Source: Saliniramus fredricksonii
GTDB taxonomy: Bacteria; Pseudomonadota; Alphaproteobacteria; Rhizobiales; Beijerinckiaceae
DNA: 64,000 bases
NCBI RefSeq assembly: GCF_900094735.1
Contig: NZ_FMBM01000002.1
Location: 682,001-746,000 of the forward strand
Direction of reading: 5' to 3'
How positions within the stretch are numbered: position 1 is the first letter of the stretch; each line of letters starts with the position of its first letter. The position numbers were made by a program, and so were the translations under genes. The notes beneath the pieces are model-generated. The model had not been told where the DNA came from, searched no databases, and saw only the letters and a list, made by a program, of their open reading frames with translations. Positions 10,325-19,522 of the stretch are shown in pieces.

Positions 10325-11950
10325 ATGCTCGGCCTGATGCAGGACTGGCCCCTGCTGATTCATCGTGTCATCGACCACGCCGCCATCCAGCACCCGGATC
10401 GCCCCGTGATATCGCGCTCCGTCGAGGGCCCGATCCATCGCACCACCTACAAGGAGGTGCGCAGCCGCTCACTGCAGCTGGCCAAGCGGCTGGAGAAAGA
10501 TGGAATCGGCCTCGGCGACCGGGTCGGGACTCTCGCCTGGAACACCTGGCGGCATCTGGAGAGCTGGTACGGCATTACCGGGATCGGCGCGATCTACCAC
10601 ACGGTCAATCCGCGCCTGTTTGACGACCAGATCATCTACATCATCAACCATGCGGCGGATCGCATCCTGTTGCTGGATCTCAGCTTCGTATCGCTGGTGG
10701 AGAAGCTGGCCGACCGGCTGGAGAGCGTCGAGCGCTTTGTCATCCTCACCGATGCGGCCAATATGCCGCAGACCACGCTCAAGAACGCCGTCGCCTATGA
10801 GGATTACATCGCCGAGGTCGATGACGATTTCACCTGGAAGAGCTTCGACGAGAACACAGCTGCGGGCATGTGCTACACCTCCGGCACCACGGGTAATCCC
10901 AAGGGTGTCGTCTATTCGCACCGCTCCAACGTGCTGCATTCCCTGACCGTGAACGGCGTTGATTATCTCGGCCTGTCGGCGCGCGATACGGCCATGCCCG
11001 TGGTGCCTCTGTTCCACGCCAATGGCTGGTCCTTCGCCTTCTCGGCGCCCATGGCCGGCGCCGCGCTGGTCTTTCCTGGCCCCAAGCTGGATGGCGCCTC
11101 GCTCGCCGAACTCCTCGTCGAGGAGAAGGTGACGATCTCGGCGGCCGTGCCGACCATCTGGTTCTCGCTGCTCCAGCATCTCGAGGCCAGCGGTGACCGC
11201 CTGCCCGATCTGCAGCGCGTCGTGATCGGCGGCTCGGCCTGTCCGCGTGCGGTGACGAAGACCTTCCGCGACGTCTATGATGTCGAAGTGGTCCATGCCT
11301 GGGGCATGACCGAGATGAGCCCGCTCGGCTCGGTCTGCACGCTCAAGCCGGATTACGGCGAGGTCGATGGCGAGACCTGGCTCGATCTGAAGGAAAAGGT
11401 CGGCTTCCCGCCATTTGGCGTCGAGATGAAGATCGTCGATGATGACGGGCGCGAACTGCCCTGGGACGGGGTCGCCTTCGGCAAGCTGATGGTGCGCGGC
11501 CCGGCAGTGGCGCAATCCTATTATCACCGCGACGACGTGATCTGCGATGATGACGGCTTCTTCGATACCGGCGACGTCGCCACGATCGACCAGCACGGCA
11601 ACATGCAGATCGTCGACCGCTCCAAGGATGTCATCAAATCCGGCGGCGAGTGGATTTCATCGATTGATCTGGAGAATATCGCCGTCGGTCACCCGGATGT
11701 GGCGGAAGCAGCCGTGATCGGCGTGCGTCATCCCAAATGGGACGAGCGCCCGTTGCTGATCGTGGTGCCCCGACCCGGGCGCGAGCCGGACAAGGAGAGC
11801 ATCCTCGCGCACATGGCGCAGCGTATCGCCAAGTGGCAACTCCCCGACGACATCATCTTCCTCGAGGAGATCCCCCATACGGCTACCGGCAAGATCCAGA
11901 AGCTGACCCTGCGCGAGCGTTACGCGGACTACAAGCTGCCGACCATGTGA
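10325..11950 (+). CDS. Acyl-CoA ligase (medium/long-chain, FadD/AlkK-like)
   Basis: ATP-dependent ligase of 541 residues that adenylates a fatty acid and joins it to CoA. The P-loop-like motif [11 protein letters not shown] lies near residue 183. The [10 protein letters not shown] motif and the C-terminal [24 protein letters not shown] and catalytic-lysine segment TATGKIQK are all present, so the enzyme looks intact. The [20 protein letters not shown] region is typical of the AlkK-like medium/long-chain group. Start: ATG at 10325 after GGAGA. The 270-base upstream region is AT-rich (10085-10200) and shared with the divergent chemoreceptor operon. Confidence 0.92.
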   Translation: MLGLMQDWPLLIHRVIDHAAIQHPDRPVISRSVEGPIHRTTYKEVRSRSLQLAKRLEKDGIGLGDRVGTLAWNTWRHLESWYGITGIGAIYHTVNPRLFDDQIIYIINHAADRILLLDLSFVSLVEKLADRLESVERFVILTDAANMPQTTLKNAVAYEDYIAEVDDDFTWKSFDENTAAGMCYTSGTTGNPKGVVYSHRSNVLHSLTVNGVDYLGLSARDTAMPVVPLFHANGWSFAFSAPMAGAALVFPGPKLDGASLAELLVEEKVTISAAVPTIWFSLLQHLEASGDRLPDLQRVVIGGSACPRAVTKTFRDVYDVEVVHAWGMTEMSPLGSVCTLKPDYGEVDGETWLDLKEKVGFPPFGVEMKIVDDDGRELPWDGVAFGKLMVRGPAVAQSYYHRDDVICDDDGFFDTGDVATIDQHGNMQIVDRSKDVIKSGGEWISSIDLENIAVGHPDVAEAAVIGVRHPKWDERPLLIVVPRPGREPDKESILAHMAQRIAKWQLPDDIIFLEEIPHTATGKIQKLTLRERYADYKLPTM

Positions 11951-12013
11951 GCATTGGTGCTCGCGAGCGTGTTACCGGCCCCCGGGATCGTCGCCCCCGG
12001 GGCGCCGGCGCCC

Positions 12014-12571
12014 TCAGTCATCCGCTTGCGTCTTCTCCGCGTCGCTGAGAAAGTCGTAACGGAAATCGCAATGGGAGGCGCCCTGCATGATGGTCTGGCT
12101 GCGGGTGAATTTCAGGCGGGAATCGTAGCCCTGGCAGAAGGTGGCGTCGCGCTGGCAGGAGAGCAGGTGGCCGATCTCGCCGAGCCCCATCTCCTTGTAC
12201 ATCTCGGCATAGCGGCAGCGCTCGACATCGAAGACATAGGTCGTCTCGGTGCGCTCCTTGACGCGGATGCGCAGCGCATCCTCTTTCTCCCAAAGCTTCG
12301 TCGCCTCGACAAAACTGTCGAGGGAGGTGCCGCCGGCGGTCTGCGCGGCGAAGCGCCCGGCTTGTTCGATCGAGGAACGGCGCACGGATTCGCGAATCGT
12401 ATCCTGCGCCAGCGCCATGTCGCCGCGTTCCTTCAGGACATCGTAGACGTGTTTGAGAATCTCCGCCTCGATGCGGCGCTTTTCCAGCATGGAGAGATTG
12501 GCGGGATGGGCGGGGCGTGTGTCCGTGCCTGACTCACCGCCGACGGCCCTGTTCGTGTCTTTCGCGTTCAT
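12014..12571 (-). CDS. L-2-amino-thiazoline-4-carboxylic acid hydrolase family protein
   Basis: Soluble protein of 185 residues. The C-terminal block with CRYAEMYKEMGLGEIG, then LLSCQRDATFCQGY and GASHCDFRY, carries the conserved cysteines, aspartate and histidine of the ATC hydrolase family (PF14196). The founding enzyme opens the ring of L-2-amino-thiazoline-4-carboxylate on the way to cysteine, but most family members are untested, so substrate is uncertain. The start is the ATG at 12571; an internal ATG at LSMLEKRR is possible. It is convergent with the acyl-CoA ligase gene and divergent from scoA. Confidence 0.8.
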   Translation of the reverse strand: MNAKDTNRAVGGESGTDTRPAHPANLSMLEKRRIEAEILKHVYDVLKERGDMALAQDTIRESVRRSSIEQAGRFAAQTAGGTSLDSFVEATKLWEKEDALRIRVKERTETTYVFDVERCRYAEMYKEMGLGEIGHLLSCQRDATFCQGYDSRLKFTRSQTIMQGASHCDFRYDFLSDAEKTQADD

Positions 12572-12829
12572 GGTGACTCCATCCTGCCGCTGACGGCATT
12601 TCGCTGCGCTTTGCGCCGAGATCCGATGATCGGGCGCGTGAGCGCGTGAATCAAGGCGCTCCGGCTCACCCGGATATTGGCAGGTCGGCCTTGCGGCGCT
12701 CTGCGCCCCGGCATTCGCGCCCGTGCGGCTTGACTAACCCGACGGCAAGCCTTTGAGTGCGGTGCACATCAAGACCGCATCCACAGCCGTTTTCGGCTGA
12801 TTGCGCATGCTGGAGGGAGAGGACTGGCG

Positions 12830-13537
12830 ATGAAGAAAGTGCACGCGAGTGCGAAGGAAGCACTGGCCGGCGTTCTGCGCGACGGCATGACCATCATGGC
12901 AGGCGGTTTCGGCCTGTGCGGCATCCCGAACGTGCTGATCGAGGCCGTCAAGGAATCGGGCGTCAAGGATCTGACGGTGGTCTCGAACAATGCCGGCATT
13001 GACGGGGCAGGCCTCGGCCTGCTGCTCGAGACGCGCCAGATCCGCAAGATGATCTCGTCTTATGTCGGCGAGAACAAGCTGTTCGCGCAGCAATATCTGG
13101 CCGGCGAGCTCGAGCTCGAATTCAACCCGCAGGGCACTCTGGCCGAGCGCATTCGCGCCGGCGGTGCGGGCATCCCCGCCTTCTTCACCAAGACGGGGGT
13201 GGGTACGTTGATCGCCGAGGGCAAGGAAGTGCGCAATTTCGACGGGCATGATTACGTGATGGAGACGGGGCTGTTCGCCGATGTCTCGCTCGTGCATGCC
13301 TGGAAGGGCGATACGGAAGGCAACCTGATCTACCGCAAGACCGCGCGAAACTTCAATCCGATGATGGCCACCGCCTCGCGCATGACCATCGCGCAGGTGG
13401 AGCATCTGGTGGAGCCGGGTGCGCTCGATCCCGACCACATCATCACGCCGGGTATCTACGTCAAGCGCATGATCCATGTGCCGGATGTCGAGAAGATGAT
13501 CGAGAAGCGCACCACCCGCGAAAAGCCCGCAGCCTGA
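12830..13537 (+). CDS. scoA: 3-oxoacid CoA-transferase, subunit A
   Basis: Alpha subunit (235 residues) of a class I CoA transferase, typically succinyl-CoA:acetoacetate CoA transferase used in ketone-body and polyhydroxybutyrate breakdown. Diagnostic stretches are GMTIMAGGFGLCGIPN near the N-terminus, SNNAGIDGAGLGLLL, and PAFFTKTGVGT in the middle. The ATG at 12830 follows a GGAGGGAGAGGA ribosome region. Subunit B starts 23 bases after its stop, so the two are one operon. Subunits are full-length for this family. Choice of acceptor (acetoacetate versus another 3-oxoacid) is family-based inference. Confidence 0.93.
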   Translation: MKKVHASAKEALAGVLRDGMTIMAGGFGLCGIPNVLIEAVKESGVKDLTVVSNNAGIDGAGLGLLLETRQIRKMISSYVGENKLFAQQYLAGELELEFNPQGTLAERIRAGGAGIPAFFTKTGVGTLIAEGKEVRNFDGHDYVMETGLFADVSLVHAWKGDTEGNLIYRKTARNFNPMMATASRMTIAQVEHLVEPGALDPDHIITPGIYVKRMIHVPDVEKMIEKRTTREKPAA

Positions 13538-13560
13538 ATCACGCGTGAAGGAGAACAATC

Positions 13561-14217
13561 ATGGCCTGGACCCGTGAACAGATGGCCGCGCGCGCCGCAA
13601 AGGAATTGCGCGACGGCTTCTACGTCAATCTCGGCATCGGCATTCCGACGCTGGTCTCGAACTACATCCCCGAAGGCATGAGCGTGCAGCTGCAGAGCGA
13701 GAACGGCATGCTCGGCATGGGCCCCTTCCCCTATGAGGGCGAGGAGGATCCCGATCTGATCAATGCCGGCAAGCAGACCGTGACGGAGCTGCCGACGACG
13801 AGCTTCTTCTCGTCAGCCGACAGTTTCGCCATGGTGCGCGGCGGCCATATCGACCTGTCCATCCTCGGCGCCATGCAGGTGGCCGAGAACGGCGATCTCG
13901 CCAACTGGATGATCCCCGGCAAGATGGTCAAGGGCATGGGCGGCGCGATGGATCTCGTCGCCGGCGTCAAGAAGGTCGTGGTGGTGATGGAGCATGTCGC
14001 CAAGGGCAAGGACGGCTCGGAATCGCCCAAGCTGCTCAAGGGCTGCGACCTGCCGCTGACCGGCACCCGCGTCGTCGACATGGTGATCACCGATCTCGGC
14101 GTCTTCTCCATCGACAAGGAAGGCGATGGCGGCATGACCCTGATCGAACTCGCCGACGGTGTGACCGTGGACGAGATCAAGGCCAGGACCGAGGCCGCGT
14201 TCAAGGTTGCGGTGTGA
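13561..14217 (+). CDS. scoB: 3-oxoacid CoA-transferase, subunit B
   Basis: Beta subunit (218 residues) carrying the catalytic glutamate. [10 protein letters not shown] with Glu47 is the active-site motif that forms the glutamyl-CoA thioester. [13 protein letters not shown] precedes it, and [22 protein letters not shown] and MVITDLGVF follow in the expected order. AAGGAGAACAATC precedes the ATG, giving efficient initiation right behind scoA. With subunit A it forms the active enzyme that moves CoA from succinyl-CoA to acetoacetate in the cytoplasm. A GC-rich hairpin follows. Confidence 0.93.
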   Translation: MAWTREQMAARAAKELRDGFYVNLGIGIPTLVSNYIPEGMSVQLQSENGMLGMGPFPYEGEEDPDLINAGKQTVTELPTTSFFSSADSFAMVRGGHIDLSILGAMQVAENGDLANWMIPGKMVKGMGGAMDLVAGVKKVVVVMEHVAKGKDGSESPKLLKGCDLPLTGTRVVDMVITDLGVFSIDKEGDGGMTLIELADGVTVDEIKARTEAAFKVAV

Positions 14218-14242
14218 GGGGCGGCTGCGTCCGAGAATGAAA

Positions 14243-14266
14243 ACGGCCTGCCGGGTGGCAGGCCGT
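14243..14266 (+). terminator. Probable terminator hairpin after scoB
   Basis: ACGGCCTGCC (14243-14252) pairs perfectly with GGCAGGCCGT (14257-14266) over a four-base loop, 26 bases after the scoB stop. No clear T-run follows on either strand, so efficiency is uncertain. It may serve both scoB and the convergent DUF4760 gene. Confidence 0.5.
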
Positions 14267-14377
14267 ATACGTTCAAGATCAGAGAAGAGTGCTCAGAGGG
14301 TGTATTTCCAAGACATATTCGTTCCTTTCACGAACCGCATTCTTTGATAGCGAAGATAGCCGTTGCACCAGTCGGTT

Positions 14378-15034
14378 TCAAGGTGTCTTCCACTGGTCGT
14401 AGAGCCATTCCATGTCCTCCCAGATCGCGTCGACACTCGCTTTGCGCTGTCCGTCGATCCAGGTTGAGAGAGATCGCCACGTCTTGCACACTACATAGTC
14501 GAACTGCTTGCGCATGAGCGGCTCGTCGACGAGGCCATGGCGGCAGCATGTCGCCATCTCCTCGATGAAATTGAGGACGTGATTCACGTCGAGCTTGTTC
14601 TCATTGAGATAGGCGTCGAGTGCGCCAGCATCACCGTTCTTGTCAAGAATGCTCCTGAGGGTCGCGCGTGCCTCCCGCATCTCCGGATGATTCCAGCGTT
14701 CACCGAAACGGATCGCCTCCCGGCGCAACAGAAACGCGTCATGGGCTTCTTCACGCTGCTTGCGCAACTCCTCACGAGCATCGGCTCGCTGTTCCCGCTC
14801 GATTTCCGCATCGCGGGTCGAGATCTGGAAGCCGAGAAGGCGTGCGGTGAAAAAGGCCGTGGTGATCTGCGCGGTCGCAGCGGCGCCCACGGCGAAAAAC
14901 ACCAGTGTTTCGATCGTATCGCCCGAAACGGCCCAGAATACGATGGTAAGCAGAACCAGCACCAGAGCGGCCACAGCCGAAAACCTGATTGGGAAGTGAA
15001 TGCTGACCTGGCTGATCTTGTCTGTCGCTTGCAT
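14378..15034 (-). CDS. DUF4760 domain-containing membrane protein
   Basis: Encodes 218 residues from the ATG at 15034, nine bases after GAGG; a GTG at 15049 would add five residues. Two transmembrane helices (about residues 19-41 and 47-68) are followed by a charged coiled coil and a helical cytoplasmic domain. The segment FIEEMATCCRHGLVDEPLMRKQF and the later TWIDGQRK match my memory of DUF4760, a family of unknown role. Base composition is somewhat lower in GC than the flanks and the upstream 480 bases carry no gene, so this may be an accessory insertion. Confidence 0.65.
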   Translation of the reverse strand: MQATDKISQVSIHFPIRFSAVAALVLVLLTIVFWAVSGDTIETLVFFAVGAAATAQITTAFFTARLLGFQISTRDAEIEREQRADAREELRKQREEAHDAFLLRREAIRFGERWNHPEMREARATLRSILDKNGDAGALDAYLNENKLDVNHVLNFIEEMATCCRHGLVDEPLMRKQFDYVVCKTWRSLSTWIDGQRKASVDAIWEDMEWLYDQWKTP

Positions 15035-15049
15035 TGCTTCACGCCTCAC

Positions 15050-15529
15050 TCAAAATTTAAAATTGTGTTTCTGTTTTTCATAAATCAAAAATAAATTATG
15101 TCGAAAGTGCGACAGAATGTCCGGGGCGTCTCCCGCGTAATCCTGGCGGTGGTCGCGCTTTGAGCGACCATGATGGCATACAGATGGATCTGGCATACGC
15201 TCGCTGATCCGTACGCGCCGAAACCCGGCGATGAGGCTCAGGGTGCCTGGGAACGGCGGCGCTGCCCAAGAAAAATCGAATCCGGTGCACGAAGGCCAAT
15301 GACGACATCCCGATGCCCGTGAAAATCGGGTCCGGACGTAACCGGCCTGGCACTGATGCCGGCATGCCTTGCGGAGATTGTGAAGCCTAATCACCGCATG
15401 AGATGCGGCGATTGGGCTTGATCACTGCAACCGCCAGGGCCGCGCTACGGCAAACCGAAGATCTTCAACACCCGTCAGAGCAGCCACTTCACAGGCTGAG
15501 AAAAAACGAACCCGGCCCCCTCTATCCCC
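15050..15529. other. Intergenic stretch without a recognisable gene
   Basis: Between the DUF4760 gene and the convergent end of the FAD oxidoreductase gene lie 480 bases. The first 60 are AT-rich (likely the DUF4760 promoter region); the rest is GC-rich with short fragmentary frames only. A small hairpin GGTCGC/GCGACC lies near 15150-15168. I see no RNA gene, transposon end or conserved protein here. Confidence 0.5.
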
Positions 15530-16816
15530 TCACGCCGCCCGGCGTTCCTTCCACCAGTCCCGTGCCTGATAGCTCCAATACGTCAGCTGCACCGCCGCCG
15601 TGCCGAAGTGGCCGCCGTTCCAGGCGAGGCCGAAGGGTTCGAACAGGCGGATTCGGTCGCTCTCGCCGGTGATCGCCTCGGCGACGACGCGTCCGCCGAT
15701 GGCGGTGGTGTTGAGCCCATGGCCGCCGAAGGCGGTGCAGTAATACACCCCCTCGCGCAGCCGTCCGATCTGCGGCATCAGATGGCGCGCATAGGACATC
15801 AACCCTGACCATGCGATCTCCACGCGCAGATCAGACAATTGCGGATAGGTCGAGATCATGGTCCGGCGCAGGAGCGCGGCGAGGTCGCGCGGCTCGGCCC
15901 GACGCGTGGTGATGCGCCCGCCCCAGAGCAGCCGCCGACCGTCATCAACGAGGCGGTAATAGTCGTTCGCGCGGCGGTTGTCCGAAATCGCGCAGGGGCT
16001 TGTGACGGCCTGCGCGATCCGCTCAGGTGCCGGCTCGGTAAGCAGCACATAGGTCGCGATCGGCAGATAGGCCCGGCGTAATTCCGGCACGAGATCGGTG
16101 GTATAGCCGCCCCCGGCGAGGACGATGTCGCGGGCGCGCACGCTGCCGCCGATCGTGCGCAGGCGCTTTTCCGGCGCGTCGAGCACGGCGCCGATCGCGG
16201 CGCTGTTCTCGAAGATCGCGCCGCCATGGGCGATGATATCGCGGGCCATGGCGCGGGCATGGTTCAGCGGGTGGAAATGGAAGGCCTGCGGATCGTGGAG
16301 CGCGTCGAAATACTTGTCCGAGCGCAGAACCGCGCGCACGTCCTCGCGCGGCATGTATGCGACTTCGTAGCCGAAATCGCGGGCGAGCTGATCCCGGCGC
16401 TGCATCAGCGCGTCGCGGGCTGGGTAGCGCATCACGCCGATCTTGCCGTGCACCGGCTTGCAGGCATCGCGGGCGCCGAGCGCATCGACGCTCTCGCGCA
16501 CCATATCGGCCCCCTCGATCGAGAGCCGGTAGAGCGCTTTTGCGCGCTCGGAGCCGGCATAGAGCGATATCAGCGAGAGGCTGGCAGCGTAGCCCGGCGA
16601 GACGAAGCCGCCATTGCGCCCCGACGCGCCCCATCCGACACGTTCCGCTTCGAGCACCACGACGCGCTTGCCGGCGCGCGCCAGTTCCCGGGCCGCCGTC
16701 AATCCGGCGAAGCCGCCACCGATGATGCAGGCATCCGCTTCATGCTCGCCTTCGAGCATCGGATACGCCACCGTATCCGAGAGCGTGCGTGCGTACCAGC
16801 TGTCGATATAGCCCAT
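15530..16816 (-). CDS. FAD-dependent amine oxidoreductase (DAO/PuuB-OrdL-like)
   Basis: Flavoprotein of 428 residues with the N-terminal FAD-binding motif IIGGGFAGLTAARELA (residues 31-46), VVVLEAERVGWGASGRNGG, and the C-terminal GGHGLNTTAIGG that contacts FAD. The opening YIDSWYARTL is shared with gamma-glutamylputrescine oxidase-type enzymes (PuuB/OrdL), which oxidise secondary or primary amines with O2 to give imine and H2O2. The exact amine is not readable. Start ATG at 16816 after GGGAAGA. It stands alone here; no puuA- or puuC-like neighbour is in view. Confidence 0.88.
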   Translation of the reverse strand: MGYIDSWYARTLSDTVAYPMLEGEHEADACIIGGGFAGLTAARELARAGKRVVVLEAERVGWGASGRNGGFVSPGYAASLSLISLYAGSERAKALYRLSIEGADMVRESVDALGARDACKPVHGKIGVMRYPARDALMQRRDQLARDFGYEVAYMPREDVRAVLRSDKYFDALHDPQAFHFHPLNHARAMARDIIAHGGAIFENSAAIGAVLDAPEKRLRTIGGSVRARDIVLAGGGYTTDLVPELRRAYLPIATYVLLTEPAPERIAQAVTSPCAISDNRRANDYYRLVDDGRRLLWGGRITTRRAEPRDLAALLRRTMISTYPQLSDLRVEIAWSGLMSYARHLMPQIGRLREGVYYCTAFGGHGLNTTAIGGRVVAEAITGESDRIRLFEPFGLAWNGGHFGTAAVQLTYWSYQARDWWKERRAA

Positions 16817-16946
16817 GACTCTTCCCGCCCCGCGATTGCGTCGCGGGATTTAAGCGCATCAGGCAGCATTTCGCCATGCCCATTCGTGACGGCGCACAAG
16901 GCCGCAGCACCGCTCGACACCGATGCCGGGCGCAAACCCGATCGCC

Positions 16947-17123
16947 TTAACCCGTTTTGGCCACGAGCCCGAGTTCCGAGAGCTTGGCATGGATATCAGC
17001 GATGGAGCGTTTCATCTTCAGACTGATGACCGAATCGGTGATGCCTTCATTCACCATCTCCCGTAACAGTTGGACTTCCTCGTAGCTCCAGGGACGATCG
17101 TGCAGCTTGTCATTGGCTGACAT
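16947..17123 (-). CDS. 58-residue Myb/GcrA-like small protein
   Basis: A small gene with an ideal ribosome site (AAGGAGG, five bases before the ATG at 17123) and a TAA stop at 16947. The 58-residue product has the pattern PWSYEEVQLLREMVNEGIT, then ISLKMKRS and IHAKLSELGL. This spacing (Trp, EE, LL, M/W, small-residue turn, R-S, K, LGL) is close to the Myb/SANT-like helix-turn-helix at the N-terminus of GcrA. It may be a minimal DNA-binding regulator. Resemblance is by eye only. It is divergent from the HerA-like ATPase gene, 175 bases away. Confidence 0.75.
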   Translation of the reverse strand: MSANDKLHDRPWSYEEVQLLREMVNEGITDSVISLKMKRSIADIHAKLSELGLVAKTG

Positions 17124-17298
17124 GGTAACCTCCTTGCTAACCGCATCGTTCCGGACAGGATAACGACACAGAGCCCCCGCTGGTTCGATGCGCCTGTGCG
17201 CGCAGCCCTGTCGAATCTGTGGAGGGCGCTTTGCACGGCCTGCTCTCGCGCGGCTGCTGTGTTATCACCGCATCCGGTGCAATGCGGCGGGAGCGGGC

Positions 17299-18825
17299 AT
17301 GACGGTCGGTGTGGATATGGGCGTGACGGATCCGGGCGAGAGCCCGGCCATGCTGGATCTGGAGGAGCTTCTGGCCACGCGTCTGCTGGTCCAGGGCAAT
17401 TCCGGCTCGGGCAAGTCGCATCTCCTGCGCCGGCTTCTCGAACAGAGCGCGCCCTGGGTGCAGCAGGCGGTGATCGATCCGGAGGGCGATTTCGTCACGC
17501 TGGCCGAGCGCTTCGGCCATATCGTCGTCGATGCCGAGCGCGGCGAGGCTGATCTCCAGCGCATCGCCGCGCGGGTGCGCCAGCACCGGGTTTCCGTCGT
17601 GCTCAATCTCGAAGGGCTCGAGGCCGAGCAGCAGATGCGCGCGGCGGCGGCCTTTCTGGGCGGGTTGTTCGATGCCGAGCGGGATCACTGGTACCCGATG
17701 CTCGTCGTCGTCGATGAGGCGCAGCTCTTCGCGCCCACCGCTGCGGGCGAATTCTCCGACGATGCGCGCAAGGTCTCGCTCGGCGCCATGACCAATCTGA
17801 TGTGTCGCGGCCGCAAACGCGGGCTCGCCGGCGTCATCGCCACGCAGCGTCTCGCGAAGCTCGCCAAGAACGTCGCGGCGGAGGCCTCCAACTTCCTGAT
17901 GGGGCGCACCTTTCTCGATATCGACATGATGCGCGCTGCCGATCTGCTCGGCATGGAGCGCCGCCAGGCGGAGGCGTTCCGCGATCTCGCGCGCGGCCAT
18001 TTCATCGCGCTCGGACCCGCCCTGTCGCGCCGCCCGATCCCGATTCGCATCGGCGATGTGGAAACGCAGGCGCGCTCGACTTCGCCGAAGCTGATGCCGT
18101 TGCCCGAGCAGCCTGCGGAAGAGGCGCGCGATCTGATCTTCGCCCCGCCCACGGCCGAGGAGCGCGAACACGAGCGCGAGCAGGTCCAGCGCCGGCCCGC
18201 CCCCGCGCCGATGCCCTCGACCAACGATCTCCTCGCCCGGGTCGTGCGCGAGCGCCCGGCCATGACGGCGCCGGACGCGCCCGAGGCCGATCCACAGGCG
18301 CGCGAGGCGGGGCTGAATGCGGTGATGGGCGAGATCCTCTCCGATCCCGATGCCGCCTTCCGCTCGCATGCGGTGCTGTATCAGGATTTTCTGGTGCGCT
18401 GCCGGATCAGGCGCGTGCCGGGCGGCCCGCCCGATCTCGCCGAATTCCGCCGTCGCCTCACCGTGGCGCGGGCGGGCGTCGACGCGCAGATTGCGGAGAA
18501 CCCGCAATGGGAGGCGGCTTTGCGCGGCGCCGAGGGTTTGCCCGAGGACATCCAGGGCGTCTACCTGCTGTTCGCTCGCGCCGCCTTGGAGGGCGCGCCA
18601 TGTCCGCCCGACGGCGAGATCGCCCGCATCTGCGGCAGCCGCTCACCGGGTCGTGCCCGGCGTCTGGTGCAATACATGGAACAGCGCGGCTACATCGTCT
18701 GCCGCAACGATCTGCGCGGCGCCCGCATCGTCGCACTCCCCGATCTGGGCTGGGAGACGCGCGCGGGCGATGCCAATGCAGAGATGGCACCGGAGCCGCC
18801 GACGCGGGTGGCGGAAGGCGGCTGA
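17299..18825 (+). CDS. HerA-like ATP-binding protein (DUF87-type)
   Basis: P-loop ATPase of 508 residues of the FtsK-HerA class. Walker A is GNSGSGKSH (about residues 34-42), Walker B is PMLVVVDEAQLF near 135-145, followed by LMCRGRKRGLAGVIATQR, the sensor region usual for HerA-type translocases. The C-terminal ~180 residues form a separate mostly helical domain I do not recognise, joined by an acidic, proline-rich linker. HerA relatives move DNA or proteins, often with a nuclease (NurA), but no NurA-like partner is adjacent. Start ATG at 17299 after GGGAG. Role in DNA metabolism is family inference. Confidence 0.85.
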   Translation: MTVGVDMGVTDPGESPAMLDLEELLATRLLVQGNSGSGKSHLLRRLLEQSAPWVQQAVIDPEGDFVTLAERFGHIVVDAERGEADLQRIAARVRQHRVSVVLNLEGLEAEQQMRAAAAFLGGLFDAERDHWYPMLVVVDEAQLFAPTAAGEFSDDARKVSLGAMTNLMCRGRKRGLAGVIATQRLAKLAKNVAAEASNFLMGRTFLDIDMMRAADLLGMERRQAEAFRDLARGHFIALGPALSRRPIPIRIGDVETQARSTSPKLMPLPEQPAEEARDLIFAPPTAEEREHEREQVQRRPAPAPMPSTNDLLARVVRERPAMTAPDAPEADPQAREAGLNAVMGEILSDPDAAFRSHAVLYQDFLVRCRIRRVPGGPPDLAEFRRRLTVARAGVDAQIAENPQWEAALRGAEGLPEDIQGVYLLFARAALEGAPCPPDGEIARICGSRSPGRARRLVQYMEQRGYIVCRNDLRGARIVALPDLGWETRAGDANAEMAPEPPTRVAEGG

Positions 18826-18835
18826 GGGCTTCGGT

Positions 18836-19522
18836 TCAACCCGGTACAGCAAACCCCCACACGCCACTGCGCTTGATCTCGGCATCCTCCAGAACGCGCG
18901 TCGTGGGGACGCTGTATTCAGCCAGCCGTGTCAGCGTCTTTGGCAGATAGGCCCGACCCGGATCGCCGATCAGCACTGTGGTGCCGGCGCGATGCAGCGC
19001 CTCCAGCCAGGCGATGACGCGCGCGGCGAGGTCGCGCTCGTAGCAGATATCGCCGGCGAGAACGACGTCCCAGTCCTCCCGTGAACCGATCAGATCCGTC
19101 CCGCGCGGTTCGAGGGTCACACCGTTTGCGGCGGCGTTGAGTGGCATCGCGGCCAGCGCGAAAGGGTCGATATCGGCGCTCTCCACCCGCGCCGCTCCGG
19201 CCTTTGCGGCGGCGATACCGACGAGCCCCGAGCCGGCGGCGAAATCGAGCACGCGTTTGCCGCGCACGATCTGCGGATTGTCGAGGATGTAGCGCGCGAG
19301 CGCCTGCCCGCCCGCCCAGGCGAAGGCCCAGAAGGGCGGCGGCAGGCCGAGCGCGCCGAGTTCCTCCTCGGTCTTCTCCCAGAGCGCCGTGGCCTCATCC
19401 GCCACATGGAGGCTGATCTCCGGCGTGTGCGAGACCGGCGTGAGGCGGGTATGGGCGCGGATGAAGGCTTCGCGCTGCGCGGCGATGTCGATGGCCGGAT
19501 CCGGTTCGAATACCTTCGTCAC
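18836..19522 (-). CDS. ETFB lysine methyltransferase homologue
   Basis: SAM-dependent methyltransferase of 228 residues. LPPPFWAFAWAGGQALARYILDNP, VLDFAAGSGLVGIAAAKAGA (SAM loop), DIDPFA, the DICYE motif and the C-terminal SGVWGF line up with human ETFBKMT and its alphaproteobacterial relatives, which methylate lysines on the beta subunit of electron transfer flavoprotein. Without the target in view, ETFB as substrate is inference; older annotation would be nicotinamide N-methylase-like. Its start is a GTG that overlaps the xseA stop by four bases (GTGA), so it is translationally coupled to xseA. Confidence 0.82.
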   Translation of the reverse strand: MTKVFEPDPAIDIAAQREAFIRAHTRLTPVSHTPEISLHVADEATALWEKTEEELGALGLPPPFWAFAWAGGQALARYILDNPQIVRGKRVLDFAAGSGLVGIAAAKAGAARVESADIDPFALAAMPLNAAANGVTLEPRGTDLIGSREDWDVVLAGDICYERDLAARVIAWLEALHRAGTTVLIGDPGRAYLPKTLTRLAEYSVPTTRVLEDAEIKRSGVWGFAVPG

